A stretch of DNA of 64,000 bases from Pseudomonas denitrificans (nom. rej.) (GCF_008807415.1 NZ_CP043626.1:2170001-2234000); one strand, 5' to 3'. Counted from the stretch's first letter, positions 49,510 through 60,114 are shown. Numbers and translations: made by a program. Notes: generated from the letters alone by a model not told the origin.

Positions 49510-49753
49510 AGCAAGCCTCCCAGCCTTCCTTGCGCATCTGATGTTGGGCTACCAGCCGCAGCACATAGCCCAGCTTCAATAGTGTCGGGCCGAGGATGGT
49601 GAAGGCATGCGCTGCGACAATGCTTTGCAGGTTCAGATGGCCATCGACGAAATAGGCTCCCACGATTCCCAGCAGCAGTAATACGAGCCCGCCGGTCAGC
49701 AGTGACCAGGACATCGACAGATTGCGTTGCGGGCAGGCGAACAGACTTTCCAT
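49496..49753 (-). CDS. ppyR: Small membrane protein, PpyR-like
   Basis: An 85-residue protein with two hydrophobic segments (SWSLLTGGLVLLLLGIVGAYFV and IVAAHAFTILGPTLLKLGYVLRL). Position between fhp and nnrS matches P. aeruginosa PA2663 (ppyR, linked to psl and pyoverdine expression). ATG at 49753 is chosen because AGGAGG lies six bases upstream; MSWSLL at 49714 is an alternative. It overlaps nnrS by 14 bases. Confidence 0.75.
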   Translation of the reverse strand: MESLFACPQRNLSMSWSLLTGGLVLLLLGIVGAYFVDGHLNLQSIVAAHAFTILGPTLLKLGYVLRLVAQHQMRKEGWEACCVTG

Positions 49754-49772
49754 CACACACCTCCTCGGGTTG

Positions 49773-49798
49773 CGCCGGCCCGCCATCGGGCCGGCGCT
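49773..49798 (-). terminator. Strong hairpin between fhp and ppyR
   Basis: Perfect 11-bp stem GCGCCGGCCCG / CGGGCCGGCGC with loop ATGG on the minus strand, five bases after the fhp stop and ~20 before the ppyR start. There is no T-run, so it is more likely an attenuator or mRNA-end stabiliser than a full terminator. Confidence 0.55.
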
Positions 49799-49803
49799 CA
49801 GGT

Positions 49804-50985
49804 TCAGGCCTCCAGCGCGCTGGCCGGGCCGAAGAACTCGTAGTGGGACTGTTGCTCGGGCACGCCGATATCACGCAGGTGGCGCTTCACCTGGGCCATG
49901 AACGGCTTGGGACCGAGGAAGTAGGCGTCCAGGTCGCGGTCTTCCGGCAGCCAGTCCGCCAGCAGCTCGCGGCTGAGGAAGCCTTCGACGTGGGACGCGT
50001 CCTGCGCGCGCGGCTCGCTGTAGCAGAAGTAATGCTTGAGCTGCGGATGCTCGTCGGATTGCGCCTCGACCCATTCGCGGAACGCATGCACGCCACCGTG
50101 GCGGGCGCAGTGGATGAAGTGCACTTCACGCCCGGACTCCAGCGCCGGCTTGAGCATCGCCAGCGCCGGGGTGATGCCCACGCCGGCGGTGATCAGGGCC
50201 AGCGGCTTGTCGCCACCGCGCAGGACGAAATCGCCCGCCGGCGGGAACAGGTCCAGCTCGTCGCCCACGCTCAGGCGATCGTGCAGGTAGTTGGACGCCT
50301 TGCCTTCGGGTTCACGCTTCACGCTGATGCGGTACTCACGGCCGTTCGGCGCGTCGGACAGCGAGTAGGTGCGACGCACTTCCTCGCCATCGATCTCCAG
50401 GGACAGGCCGATGTACTGGCCGGGCTGGAAGTCCAGCAGCGGCTCGCCATCCAGCGCCTGGAAGTAGAAGGAGGTGATTTCCTCGCTCTCGGCTTCCTTG
50501 CGGGAAACGCGGAAGCGCCGCGCGCCACGCCAGCCGCCATGTTGCTCGGCGTTCTGCTGGTACACCGACTCTTCGGCGCCGATCAGGATGTCGGCCAGCT
50601 GGCCGTAGGCGGCGGCCCAGGCGTCGATCACGGCCTGGGTGGCGATCTCCTCGCCCAGGACTTCGCGGATCGCCCGCAGCAGGCAGCTGCCAACGATCGG
50701 GTAATGTTCCGGCTGGATCTGCAGGGCAACGTGCTTGTTGACGATCTTCGCCACCAGCGGGCCGAGCTGCTCCAGCTCATCAATGTGGCGGGCGTACATC
50801 AGCACGCCGTTGGCCAGCGCACGGGGCTGGTCGCCGGAAGCCTGGTGCGCCTGGTTGAACAGCGGACGAACTTCCGGGTACTCGCTGAGCATCATCTTGT
50901 AGAAGTGCTGGGTCAGGGTCTCTCCGCCGGTCTCCAGCAGCGGGACAGTGGCCTTGACCAGGGTACGGTGTTCGTTGGACAGCAT
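49804..50985 (-). CDS. fhp: Flavohemoprotein (nitric oxide dioxygenase)
   Basis: Converts NO and O2 to nitrate using NADPH. 393 residues: N-terminal globin with proximal His in KIVNKHVALQIQPEHYPIVG, FAD domain (RRTYSLSDAPNGREYRISVKRE) and NAD(P) domain (LITAGVGITPALAML, DAYFLGPKPFMAQVK, HYEFFGPA). The frame opens at 51012; the conserved start MLSNEHRTLVKATVPLL is at 50985, with a GGAG site. Divergent fhpR encodes its regulator and the promoter looks sigma-54 dependent. Synonym hmp. Confidence 0.97.
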   Translation of the reverse strand: MLSNEHRTLVKATVPLLETGGETLTQHFYKMMLSEYPEVRPLFNQAHQASGDQPRALANGVLMYARHIDELEQLGPLVAKIVNKHVALQIQPEHYPIVGSCLLRAIREVLGEEIATQAVIDAWAAAYGQLADILIGAEESVYQQNAEQHGGWRGARRFRVSRKEAESEEITSFYFQALDGEPLLDFQPGQYIGLSLEIDGEEVRRTYSLSDAPNGREYRISVKREPEGKASNYLHDRLSVGDELDLFPPAGDFVLRGGDKPLALITAGVGITPALAMLKPALESGREVHFIHCARHGGVHAFREWVEAQSDEHPQLKHYFCYSEPRAQDASHVEGFLSRELLADWLPEDRDLDAYFLGPKPFMAQVKRHLRDIGVPEQQSHYEFFGPASALEA

Positions 50986-51048
50986 GTGGATCTCCTCGGG
51001 TTGGCCAGGCAATGAGTGGGTGCGCCTGAGCTTTCTGACTAAGGTATT

Positions 51049-51064
51049 TCAGGAAGCGTGCCAA
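51049..51064 (-). promoter_or_regulatory. Sigma-54-type promoter of fhp
   Basis: Minus strand TTGGCACGCTTCCTGA: the -24 part TTGGCACG is perfect and the -12 part is CTGA instead of TTGC at the correct spacing. Predicted start ~50 bp before the fhp ATG. It fits control by the sigma-54 activator encoded next door. Confidence 0.55.
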
Positions 51065-51078
51065 TCCCGCAGGCCTCT

Positions 51079-51156
51079 GTTTCCGGGACTTTCGCCTGAA
51101 AATGAGTCATAATGACCACGCAAACACCAGGTCAAAACGACTCCAAAGAGGTCAAT

Positions 51157-51161
<5 letters not shown>
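51079..51161. promoter_or_regulatory. Array of four NorR-type GT-N7-AC sites
   Basis: Sites at 51079-51089, 51106-51116 (GTCATAATGAC, perfect palindrome), 51131-51141 and 51151-51161 (GTCAATATGAC). They lie upstream of the fhp sigma-54 promoter; the last covers the fhpR start codon, suggesting autorepression. The first has a GC-rich centre and is the weakest. Confidence 0.6.
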
Positions 51162-52716
<1,555 letters not shown>

Positions 52717-52823
52717 GCCGCTGGCCGGATCGGCCGGCCCGGAGGGTGCGATGGTGATAGACTGTGCGCCCATTTTCCGGCCGGCCCGTTCCAGGGCCGG
52801 CGATCGTCACAGAGCACGCTACT

Positions 52824-53180
52824 TTGGAACTGTTCAAGGAATTCACCTTCGAGTCCGCCCACCGCCTGCCCCATGTTCCCGCCGGGCACCAGTGCGGACG
52901 TCTGCATGGCCACTCCTTCCGGGCCGCCATCTACATCGAGGGCGAGGTCGATCCGCATACCGGCTGGATTCGTGATTTCGCCGAGATCAAGCAGATCTTC
53001 AAGCCGATCTACGACCAACTCGACCACAACTACCTGAACGACATCCCCGGCCTGGAAAACCCCACCAGCGAAAACCTCTGCCGCTGGATCTGGCAACAGC
53101 TCAAGCCGCTGCTGCCGGAGCTGTCCAAGGTGCGCGTGCACGAGACCTGCACCAGCGGTTGCGAATACCGCGGCGACTGA
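52824..53180 (+). CDS. queD: 6-carboxytetrahydropterin synthase QueD (PTPS family)
   Basis: Makes 6-carboxy-tetrahydropterin from dihydroneopterin triphosphate on the way to queuosine. 118 residues with zinc ligands H13, H28 and H30 ([22 protein letters not shown]), catalytic Cys24, and the substrate Glu in VHETCTSG. The conserved N-terminus [15 protein letters not shown] begins at a TTG (52824); no ATG matches it and the Shine-Dalgarno is weak. It follows fhpR but is probably expressed independently. Confidence 0.93.
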   Translation: MELFKEFTFESAHRLPHVPAGHQCGRLHGHSFRAAIYIEGEVDPHTGWIRDFAEIKQIFKPIYDQLDHNYLNDIPGLENPTSENLCRWIWQQLKPLLPELSKVRVHETCTSGCEYRGD

Positions 53181-53196
53181 TGCGCCCCACGCCATG

Positions 53197-53227
53197 AAAA
53201 AGGGCCGGCCATTGCCGGCCTTTTTCA
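53197..53227. terminator. Bidirectional terminator between queD and polB
   Basis: The stem AAAAAGGGCCGGC / GCCGGCCTTTTT between the convergent queD and polB stops, with A- and T-runs. Confidence 0.9.
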
Positions 53228-53244
53228 TTTCGGCGCGCCAGGCC

Positions 53245-55605
53245 TCAGAACAAACCCATCTGGCGGTCGACCAGCGCGCTGAAGTCATCGTCCACGAAGG
53301 GCAGGATGGCGTCAGCGATGGGCTGAAGCTGCCGGCTGACGTAGTGGTCGTAATCGATCGGCGAGCTGAGCGTTTCCAGCGGCTCCGGGCCGTTGACCGT
53401 GATCACGTAGCTGATCCAGCCACCGCGCTGGTATTGGCGCGGGCGGCCCTGGCGCTCGTTGTAGTCGTCGGCGATACGCGCGGCGCGCACGTGGGGCGGC
53501 ACGTTGCGTTCGTAGTCGCCGAGCTGGCGACGCAGGCGCTTGCGGAAGATCAGCAGGTCATCCTGCTTGCCCGCCAGCGTGCGGTTCACGTAGTCGCGGA
53601 CGTAGTCCCGGTATGGCTGGCGCTGGAAGATGCGCAGGTACAGCTCCTGCTGGAACTGCTGGGCCAATGGCGACCAGTCGGTGCGCACCGTTTCCAGGCC
53701 CTTGAAGACCATCTCGTCGCTGCCGTCATCACGTCGCACCAGGCCCGCGTAGCGCTTCTTGCTGCCCTCTTCGGCGCCACGGATGGTCGGCATCAGGAAG
53801 CGTCGGAAGTGCCGTTCGAACTGGATTTCCAGCGCGCTCTCCAGCCCGTACTCCTCGCGCAGGTGGTCACCCCACCACTGGTTGACGTGACGCACCAGCG
53901 CGTGGCCGATCTCGGCGGAGGCTTCCTCGTCGTGGGCGCGACCCAGCCAGACGAAGGTGGAGTCGGTGTCGCCATAGATCACCCGGTGCCCCTGCCCTTC
54001 GATCAGCTCGCGGGTGCGCCGCATGATCTCGTGGCCGCGCATGGTGATGGACGACGCCAGGCGCGGGTCGAAGAAACGGCAACCGCTGGAGCCAAGCACG
54101 CCGTAGAAGGCGTTCATGATGATTTTCAATGCCTGGGACAATGGCGCATTGCCGTCGCGCTTGGCGGCGTCGCGACCCTGCCAGACGCGCTCGACAATGG
54201 CCGGCAGGCAGTGCTGCGTGCGCGAGAAACGCCCGCCACGGAAGCCGGGAATCGACGCCTCGTCCGAAGGGTCGCTCAGGCCCTCCACCAACCCCACCGG
54301 GTCGATCAGGAAGGTACGGATGATCGACGGGTACAGGCTCTTGTAGTCCAGCACCAGCACCGACTCGTAGAGCCCCGGGCGCGAATCCATGACGAAGCCG
54401 CCGGGGCTGGCTTCCGGCGCCTTGCCACCGAGGTTCGGCGCCACGTAGCCCAGCCGGTGCATCGGCGGCAGGTACAGGTGGGTGAAGGCCGCCACCGAGC
54501 CGCCGCTGCGGTCCGCCGGCAGCCCGGTGACGCTGGCGCGCTCGAGCAGGAAGTCGAGGATGCGGGTCTTGTCGAAGATGCGCGTGACCAGCTCGCAGTC
54601 CTTGAGGTTGTATTTCGCTAGTGCCGGCTTGTCCTCGGCGAAGCGGCGGTCGATCTCGGCCATGCGGTCGTAGGGGTTGTCGATGGACTTGCCCTCGCCC
54701 AACAGCTGCTGCGAGACGCTCTCCAGGCTGAACGACGGGAAGCTCCAGAACGCCGAACGCAGCGCCTCGATGCCGTCGATGATCAGCCGCCCCGCCGCCG
54801 CCGCGAAGTAGTGGTTGCTGGAGGCGTGCTGCCGCCAGCCCATCTCGTCGCCACCGCGCCCCAGGCGCAGGGGAATCTCCAGGCGCTTGGCGTGCTCCTG
54901 CAGCACCCGCAGGTCGAACTGCACCAGGTTCCAGCCGATGATCGCATCGGGGTCGTGCTCCGCCAGCCACTGGTTCAGGCGCTCCAGCAGCTGCGCGCGG
55001 CTGTCGCAGTACTCCAGCTCGAAATCGCGCTCGCCATCGACACCGTTGGCCGGGCCGAGCATGTACACCTGGCGCTGGCCGCAGCCTTCCACGGCGATGG
55101 AATAGAGGTCGCCACGGATGTTGGTTTCGATGTCCAGCGAGGCCAGCTTCAGCTTTGGCCGGTACTCCGGCGCCGGCCGCAGTTGGGCGGTGACGGTGCT
55201 GCCGCCCTCGCCCGGCTCGCCGCTGAAGGTGACCGGGGCGGTGATGAAGCGCTCCATCAGGTAGCGCTCGGGTGGGCGGATGTCCGCTTCGAACACCTCG
55301 ACGCCAGCCTCGCGCAGACGCTTTTCCAGGTTCATCAGCTGGCGATGCTGCTGGCAGTAAAGGCCCAGCACCGGGCGTTGCTGGAAGTCGCGCAGACCCA
55401 GCGGGCGCAGTTCGGCGCCGCGCTCGCCGGCCAGCAACTTCTCGGCTCGGGCGCGCTGTTCGGCCGGCACGAAGGCTACCGACGTCTGCGGCGGCAGCAG
55501 CACGTGCCGGGGCCCGTCATCGGTGGCCAGCCAGAAACCCACCTCGGCGCCTTCGGGCGTATCCCGCCAATGTCGCGTCAGGACGAAACCCTGCCTTGCC
55601 TCCAC
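53245..55605 (-). CDS. polB: DNA polymerase II
   Basis: A family B polymerase used in SOS-associated replication restart. 786 residues, full length. The 3'-5' exonuclease has SLDIETNIRGDLYSIAV (Asp-Ile-Glu) and IIGWNLVQFDL; the polymerase has VLDYKSLYPSIIRTF (motif A), KIIMNAFYGVLGSSGCRFF (motif B) and YGDTDSTFVWLG (motif C). It ends in GLF, close to a typical beta-clamp-binding tail (QMGLF). It is divergent from mltA. Synonym dinA; no clear LexA box was found upstream. Confidence 0.96.
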   Translation of the reverse strand: MEARQGFVLTRHWRDTPEGAEVGFWLATDDGPRHVLLPPQTSVAFVPAEQRARAEKLLAGERGAELRPLGLRDFQQRPVLGLYCQQHRQLMNLEKRLREAGVEVFEADIRPPERYLMERFITAPVTFSGEPGEGGSTVTAQLRPAPEYRPKLKLASLDIETNIRGDLYSIAVEGCGQRQVYMLGPANGVDGERDFELEYCDSRAQLLERLNQWLAEHDPDAIIGWNLVQFDLRVLQEHAKRLEIPLRLGRGGDEMGWRQHASSNHYFAAAAGRLIIDGIEALRSAFWSFPSFSLESVSQQLLGEGKSIDNPYDRMAEIDRRFAEDKPALAKYNLKDCELVTRIFDKTRILDFLLERASVTGLPADRSGGSVAAFTHLYLPPMHRLGYVAPNLGGKAPEASPGGFVMDSRPGLYESVLVLDYKSLYPSIIRTFLIDPVGLVEGLSDPSDEASIPGFRGGRFSRTQHCLPAIVERVWQGRDAAKRDGNAPLSQALKIIMNAFYGVLGSSGCRFFDPRLASSITMRGHEIMRRTRELIEGQGHRVIYGDTDSTFVWLGRAHDEEASAEIGHALVRHVNQWWGDHLREEYGLESALEIQFERHFRRFLMPTIRGAEEGSKKRYAGLVRRDDGSDEMVFKGLETVRTDWSPLAQQFQQELYLRIFQRQPYRDYVRDYVNRTLAGKQDDLLIFRKRLRRQLGDYERNVPPHVRAARIADDYNERQGRPRQYQRGGWISYVITVNGPEPLETLSSPIDYDHYVSRQLQPIADAILPFVDDDFSALVDRQMGLF

Positions 55606-55756
55606 GCTCTAACCACCCGTCTGTCGATTCATGCCGATATTCTACCGGTCCGCCTGAGGATTCGTTGCAAGGCATGTAAATCCGACCGATGCGTTTGACG
55701 CACGCCCCGCGTCTGCCCAAGCTAGCGGGCTTTCGTTTGCCTGCCAGGACTCGCCC

Positions 55757-56908
55757 GTGACCGATTCGTCCCGCCACTGGACCCGCCCTCTCCTCGCCAC
55801 CCTGTGTTTTGCCACCCTGCTCTCCGGCTGCGGCCTGTTCGGCGAAAAGCCCGAAGAAGCCCAGGCGCCCACCTATTCCAAGGCCGGCTGGTCGGACCTG
55901 CCGCAGACCGCCGACACCGACGTGCTGCAAGGTTTCAGCGCCTGGCGCTCGGCCTGCGCGGTGCGCCTGAAGAAGGATGACATCTGGGCCGCGACCTGCG
56001 CCGACGCCGCCAGCGTGCCGGCCTCCGCCCCGGCGATCCGCCAGTTCATGCAGGCGCACCTGCAGCCCTACCAGCTTCGTTCCGGTGAAGGCAGCAAGAA
56101 TGGCCTGATCACCGGCTACTACGAGCCCGTCTACCGCGGCAGCCAGCAGCGCGACGCCAAGCACACCGTGCCGGTCTACGGCGTACCGAAGGACCTGATC
56201 ACCGTGGCGCTGGACAGCGTCTACCCGGAACTCAAGGGCAAGCGCCTGCGCGGCAAACTCGAAGGCAACACCCTGGTGCCCTACGCCGACGCCGCCGGCA
56301 TCCGCCGCGATGGCGTCAATGCCCCCGTGCTCGCCTGGCTACCCGACCCGATGGACCTGCAGTTCCTGCAGATTCAGGGCTCCGGCCGCGTGGAGCTCGC
56401 CTCCGGACGCCAGCTGCGCCTGGGCTACGCGGACCAGAACGGTCGGCCGTACAAGCCGGTAGGCCGCTGGCTGGTGGAACAGGGGGAGCTGAGCAAGGAA
56501 GAGGTCAGCATGGCGCGCATCCGCGACTGGGCGCGCGCGCACCCGCAGCGCGTCGACGAGCTGCTGGCGAGCAACCCCAGCTACGTGTTCTTCAGCCAGC
56601 GCCCGGACAGTAACGAGGGCCCGCGCGGCTCGCTGAACGTGCCGTTGACGCCCGGCTACAGCGTGGCCATCGACCGCAAGGTCATCCCGCTGGGCAGCCT
56701 GATGTGGCTTTCCACCACTCGCCCGGACGGCGCGCCAGTCGTGCGCCCGGTAGCTGCCCAGGACACCGGCGGCGCCATCGTCGGCGAAGTGCGCGCGGAC
56801 CTGTTCTGGGGCACTGGCGACGCTGCCGGCGAGCTGGCCGGGCACATGAAGCAGGACGGCCAGCTGTGGCTGCTGTGGCCCAAGGACAAGGCGCTGCCGG
56901 GAGCCTGA
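55757..56908 (+). CDS. mltA: Membrane-bound lytic murein transglycosylase A
   Basis: An outer-membrane lipoprotein that cleaves peptidoglycan to 1,6-anhydro products. 383 residues; lipobox LLSGC with Cys25. MltA domain with GLITGYYEPVYRGS and LQFLQIQGSGRVELASG, and the 3D domain at the C-terminus containing VAAQDTGGAIVGEVRADLFWGTG with the catalytic-type aspartates. Start is GTG at 55757. Its neighbours do not suggest an operon. Confidence 0.94.
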   Translation: MTDSSRHWTRPLLATLCFATLLSGCGLFGEKPEEAQAPTYSKAGWSDLPQTADTDVLQGFSAWRSACAVRLKKDDIWAATCADAASVPASAPAIRQFMQAHLQPYQLRSGEGSKNGLITGYYEPVYRGSQQRDAKHTVPVYGVPKDLITVALDSVYPELKGKRLRGKLEGNTLVPYADAAGIRRDGVNAPVLAWLPDPMDLQFLQIQGSGRVELASGRQLRLGYADQNGRPYKPVGRWLVEQGELSKEEVSMARIRDWARAHPQRVDELLASNPSYVFFSQRPDSNEGPRGSLNVPLTPGYSVAIDRKVIPLGSLMWLSTTRPDGAPVVRPVAAQDTGGAIVGEVRADLFWGTGDAAGELAGHMKQDGQLWLLWPKDKALPGA

Positions 56909-57070
56909 ATCGAATTGCGCATGAAGGCATCAGACAATTCATTCAGAGGTAATTCCTACTCGTCCTACAGAGCTCTCTGAATCACCGGCAGCACCGCACA
57001 CCGGAAAATGGCCGGCGAATCCAGGCACTCCCTGGTTTCGCCGACTCTCTATCCGAACGCAGTGACCGCC

Positions 57071-57310
57071 ATGAAGAAAAACCAGCCTCCCCTTCGCTCG
57101 CAGCGCCAGCACCGTGGCTGGCCGCTGGACTACGACGTGCTCTGCTGGATCGGCGCCATCGCCCTGATCCTGCTGTTCTTCGGCGTCGATCAGTTCTTCG
57201 TGTCGAAGCTGCCGAGCACCGGTGTCATCGAGCACCAGCGCAGCGTTCCCCGGCGCCTGGACCTGCCCGCTGCCCAGGCGCTGGCAACGGTGAACCATAA
57301 CCGCCAGTAA
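57071..57310 (+). CDS. Small hypothetical membrane protein
   Basis: 79 residues: a basic N-terminus (MKKNQPPLRSQRQHRGW), one membrane helix (DVLCWIGAIALILLFFGVDQFFV) and a C-terminal periplasmic or cytoplasmic tail. No family recognised. No strong Shine-Dalgarno; GTG at 57062 or ATG at 57008 are alternative starts. It is convergent with the AraC regulator, six bases apart. Coding is supported by composition but is not certain. Confidence 0.5.
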   Translation: MKKNQPPLRSQRQHRGWPLDYDVLCWIGAIALILLFFGVDQFFVSKLPSTGVIEHQRSVPRRLDLPAAQALATVNHNRQ

Positions 57311-57315
57311 GCGCT

Positions 57316-58272
57316 TCAGTTGCCCTGGCGGAACTGCCCCGGCGTCATCCCGCTCCAGCGTCGGAAGGCCTTGGCGAAGGCGCTCTCGTCGGAGAAACCC
57401 AGGCGCTCGGCCACCTCGCCCAGCCGCGACGAATCGCGCAGCAGCTGCTCGGCCATGGTGTACAACACCTGCTCGCGCAGCAGCTTGAAGCTGGTGCCCT
57501 CGTCGGCCAGCTTGCGATTGAGATGACGGCCACTGAGTTCCAGCTGATCGGCCACCTTCTCCTTGCCCCAGCGCGGGTTCTGCCGCAGCAGTTGCTGCAC
57601 GCGCGCGGCGAGGCTCTGCGCGCCCAGGCGCTCCAGCTGCGCATCGGCCAGCGCACGCAGGTGCTCGCGCATCAGCGCATTGGCCTGGATCAGCGGCACG
57701 TCGAGATCGGCCAGGGCGAAGCTCAGCGCGTTCTCGGTGCAGGAAAAATCAACCGGGCACTCCAGCAACCCGACGTAACGTGAAGGCTCGCCCCGTGCGG
57801 CATGGCTCAAAGCCAGGCGCTGCGGCCTGACGCGGTCGCCAGTGATCCAGCGCGTCAGGTGCACCAGGCTGGCCAATGCGGCCTCCACCCGCTCCTCGCG
57901 GCGTACGCTGTAGCTGGGGCGATAGACCAGCCGCACCTGCGTAGCGTCCTGCTCACTCTGGAACTCGCTGCCCTCGGCAATGATCGGGTAGTACTCGAGC
58001 AAGGCGTCCAGCGCCTCGCCGTAATGCTCGCAGCTCATCAGCAGTGCGCCGACCATGTCCAGGTGCCCGACCTGCAGGGCGCTGCCCAGGTGCAGGCCCA
58101 GCAGCGGGTCGCCGGAGGCGGCGCAGAGGGCTTCCCAGAAGGCGTCCTGGCGCTGCAGGGGGATGCGCGGTTCGAGGCTGGCGGCCTGTAGATCGGCAGG
58201 CACCGGCAGCCCCAGGCGCTGGGCGGCCTGCAGGATGCCCTGGGCGTAATGGACGGTAATGGTGTGCGGCAT
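57316..58272 (-). CDS. AraC family transcriptional regulator
   Basis: A 318-residue regulator with the Arabinose_bd-type N-terminal domain (DAFWEALCAASGDPLLGLHLGSALQVGHLDMVGALLMSC, about 40-190) and a C-terminal double-HTH AraC domain (RWGKEKVADQLELSGRHLNRKLADEGTSF, SSRLGEVAERLGFSDESAFAKAFRRWSGMTPGQFR). It is divergent from the symporter-TauE-deacylase operon, which it probably controls. Direct repeats and a palindrome lie in the shared promoter region. Confidence 0.88.
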   Translation of the reverse strand: MPHTITVHYAQGILQAAQRLGLPVPADLQAASLEPRIPLQRQDAFWEALCAASGDPLLGLHLGSALQVGHLDMVGALLMSCEHYGEALDALLEYYPIIAEGSEFQSEQDATQVRLVYRPSYSVRREERVEAALASLVHLTRWITGDRVRPQRLALSHAARGEPSRYVGLLECPVDFSCTENALSFALADLDVPLIQANALMREHLRALADAQLERLGAQSLAARVQQLLRQNPRWGKEKVADQLELSGRHLNRKLADEGTSFKLLREQVLYTMAEQLLRDSSRLGEVAERLGFSDESAFAKAFRRWSGMTPGQFRQGN

Positions 58273-58302
58273 GGTCCCGAATTAACCGGCGAAGGTCCCG
58301 AT
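58273..58302. promoter_or_regulatory. Direct repeats, candidate AraC-type operator
   Basis: GGTCCCGA occurs at 58273-58280 and 58294-58301, 21 bp (two helical turns) apart and directly before the regulator start. This layout is typical for AraC-type binding. Confidence 0.45.
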
Positions 58303-58307
58303 TGAGC

Positions 58308-58325
58308 CGTTACCGGGCGGTAACG
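58308..58325. promoter_or_regulatory. Palindrome in the AraC/symporter promoter region
   Basis: CGTTACCG-GG-CGGTAACG is a perfect 8-bp inverted repeat between the divergent genes. Likely an operator, but the binding protein is unknown. Confidence 0.4.
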
Positions 58326-58462
58326 CTCCCCTATGCTTGCCAATTACAACGATAAATACAAACAAGAGTCGCCTTGCATGCTGATTGAAACCGGAGCCGC
58401 GCCCTTGCCGCCGGCTACTGCCCGTTCGCCATTCTCCGCCCTCCTGCTGCGGGAGAACGGCG

Positions 58463-59374
58463 ATGCCTGAAGTCCATCTCGAATTCTCCGGCGGTTCGAT
58501 GATCGCGCTGAACGCCATCATCGCCCTGATGATGTTCGGTGTATCGCTGGAACTGCGCCGCGACGACTTCGCCCGCATCCTGCGCCAGCCCAAGGCGCCG
58601 GTGATCGGCATGCTCGTGCAGTTCCTGCTGCTGCCCGCCGCCACCTGCCTGCTGACCATCGCCCTGCCGATCGACCCGGAACTGGCGCTGGGGATGATCC
58701 TGGTCGCCACCTGCCCCAGCGGCACCTTCTCCAACATCATGACCTGGATGGCCCGCGGCAACGTCGCGGTGTCGGCCAGCGTCACTGCCGTATCGGGGCT
58801 GAGCGCGGGCATCTTCACGCCGCTGAACTTCGCCCTCTACGCGGGGCTGAACCCAGCGACCCGCGACCGCCTCACGCAGATCCACATCGACCCGCTGGAA
58901 CTGGTGGGCGTCGTGGTGCTGGTGCTGATCCTGCCGATGCTGCTGGGCATGGCCCTGGGCCGGCACAAACCGCAGCTCGCACAGCGCCTGGAGAAGCCGC
59001 TGCGGCAGTTGTCGCTCCTGGTGATGCTCGGCTTCGTCGGCATGGCCTTCGCCAAGAACTTCCAGCAGTTCATGGGCTACTTCCACCTGTTCTTCTGGCT
59101 GGTGCTGCTACTCAACGGCACTGCATTGCTGCTGGGCTACACCTGCGCGCGGCTGTGGAAGCTGCCGGACGCCGACGTGCGTGCGGTGACCCTGGAAAGC
59201 GGCATCCACAACTCCGCGCTGGGCATGGCGCTGATCCTCACCTTCTTCCCGCAGGCCGGCGGCATGCTGCTGATCGCGGCGTTCTGGGGCTGCTGGCAGC
59301 TGTTCTCCGGGCTGGTACTGGCGCAACTCTGGGCGCGCCGCGAACCCCGCGCCGCCGCGGTGACGGCGTCATGA
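58463..59374 (+). CDS. Bile acid:sodium symporter family protein
   Basis: A 303-residue membrane protein of the BASS/SBF type with 9-10 helices: MIALNAIIALMMFGVSLELRRDDF, LALGMILVATCPSGTFSNIMTWMARGNVAVSASVTAVSG and TLESGIHNSALGMALIL. Such proteins move organic anions with Na+; the substrate is unknown. The ATG at 58463 has GGGAG upstream; the open frame from 58385 is not used. It overlaps the next gene by ATGA. Confidence 0.88.
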   Translation: MPEVHLEFSGGSMIALNAIIALMMFGVSLELRRDDFARILRQPKAPVIGMLVQFLLLPAATCLLTIALPIDPELALGMILVATCPSGTFSNIMTWMARGNVAVSASVTAVSGLSAGIFTPLNFALYAGLNPATRDRLTQIHIDPLELVGVVVLVLILPMLLGMALGRHKPQLAQRLEKPLRQLSLLVMLGFVGMAFAKNFQQFMGYFHLFFWLVLLLNGTALLLGYTCARLWKLPDADVRAVTLESGIHNSALGMALILTFFPQAGGMLLIAAFWGCWQLFSGLVLAQLWARREPRAAAVTAS

Positions 59375-60114
59375 ATGCGCCCGCCCTCGCCCTCGGCGGT
59401 TTCATCCTGCTGGCCTACACCCTGGAAGCCATCACCGGCTTCGGCAGCGTGGTGATCGCCCTGTCCCTCGGCGCGCTGCTGATGCCCATCGAGACACTGC
59501 TGCCGATCCTGGTGCCGCTGAACATCGGCATGACCGGCTACCTGTGCTGGCGCCACCGCCGCCTGATCGACACGCGCCTGCTGCTGCGCACCGTGCTGCC
59601 GGGGATGCTCATCGGCATGCTGATCGGCTACCTGCTGTTGCCGCACCTGGACCCGCAACCGCTCAAGCGCGGCCTTGGCGTGCTGATCCTCTGGTTCGCC
59701 GGCCGTGAGTTGTGGCGCCTGCGCGCCAGTGCCCCGGAGCGCGGCAGAACGCCCAACTGGGTGGTGCGCCTGGCCACCGGCGCCGCCGGGGTCTGCCACG
59801 GCCTGTTCGCTTCCGGCGGGCCACTGCTGGTCTACGCGCTCTCAACCCGCCCGCTGGACAAGACCCGCCTGCGCGCCACCCTGGTCTGCGTCTGGTTCAC
59901 CCTCAACGGCCTGCTGACCCTTGCCTTCCTCCTCGACGGTCGTCTACGCCCGGCGCTGCCCCAGGTACTCGCCTACGCGCCCCTGCTGCTGCTCGGCGTA
60001 TGGCTGGGCGAACGCCTGCACCACCGCTTCGAGGAACACCACTTCCGCCTCGCCATCCACTGCCTGCTGCTGGTCAGCGGCGTCCTGCTGCTGTCGCCCT
60101 GGAGCCTCCTGTGA
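59371..60114 (+). CDS. Sulfite exporter TauE/SafE family protein
   Basis: A 247-residue membrane protein with about eight hydrophobic segments. TauE-type features are EAITGFGSVVIALSLGALLMPIETLLPILVPLN and CHGLFASGGPLLVYALSTRPLDKTRLRATLVCVWF. Members export or import sulfonates, sulfite and other small anions. The start overlaps the symporter stop (ATGA), and its stop overlaps the GTG of the next gene. Confidence 0.88.
   Translation: MNAPALALGGFILLAYTLEAITGFGSVVIALSLGALLMPIETLLPILVPLNIGMTGYLCWRHRRLIDTRLLLRTVLPGMLIGMLIGYLLLPHLDPQPLKRGLGVLILWFAGRELWRLRASAPERGRTPNWVVRLATGAAGVCHGLFASGGPLLVYALSTRPLDKTRLRATLVCVWFTLNGLLTLAFLLDGRLRPALPQVLAYAPLLLLGVWLGERLHHRFEEHHFRLAIHCLLLVSGVLLLSPWSLL

Noticed and set aside
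53194..54621. 475-codon plus-strand frame opposite polB
   Set aside because: Antisense to the conserved polymerase; composition is shadow-like.
55606..55756. LexA box or FliA promoter between polB and mltA
   Set aside because: No CTG-N10-CAG site recognised; a GCCGATAT sequence at about 55633 has no matching TCAAG at the right distance.
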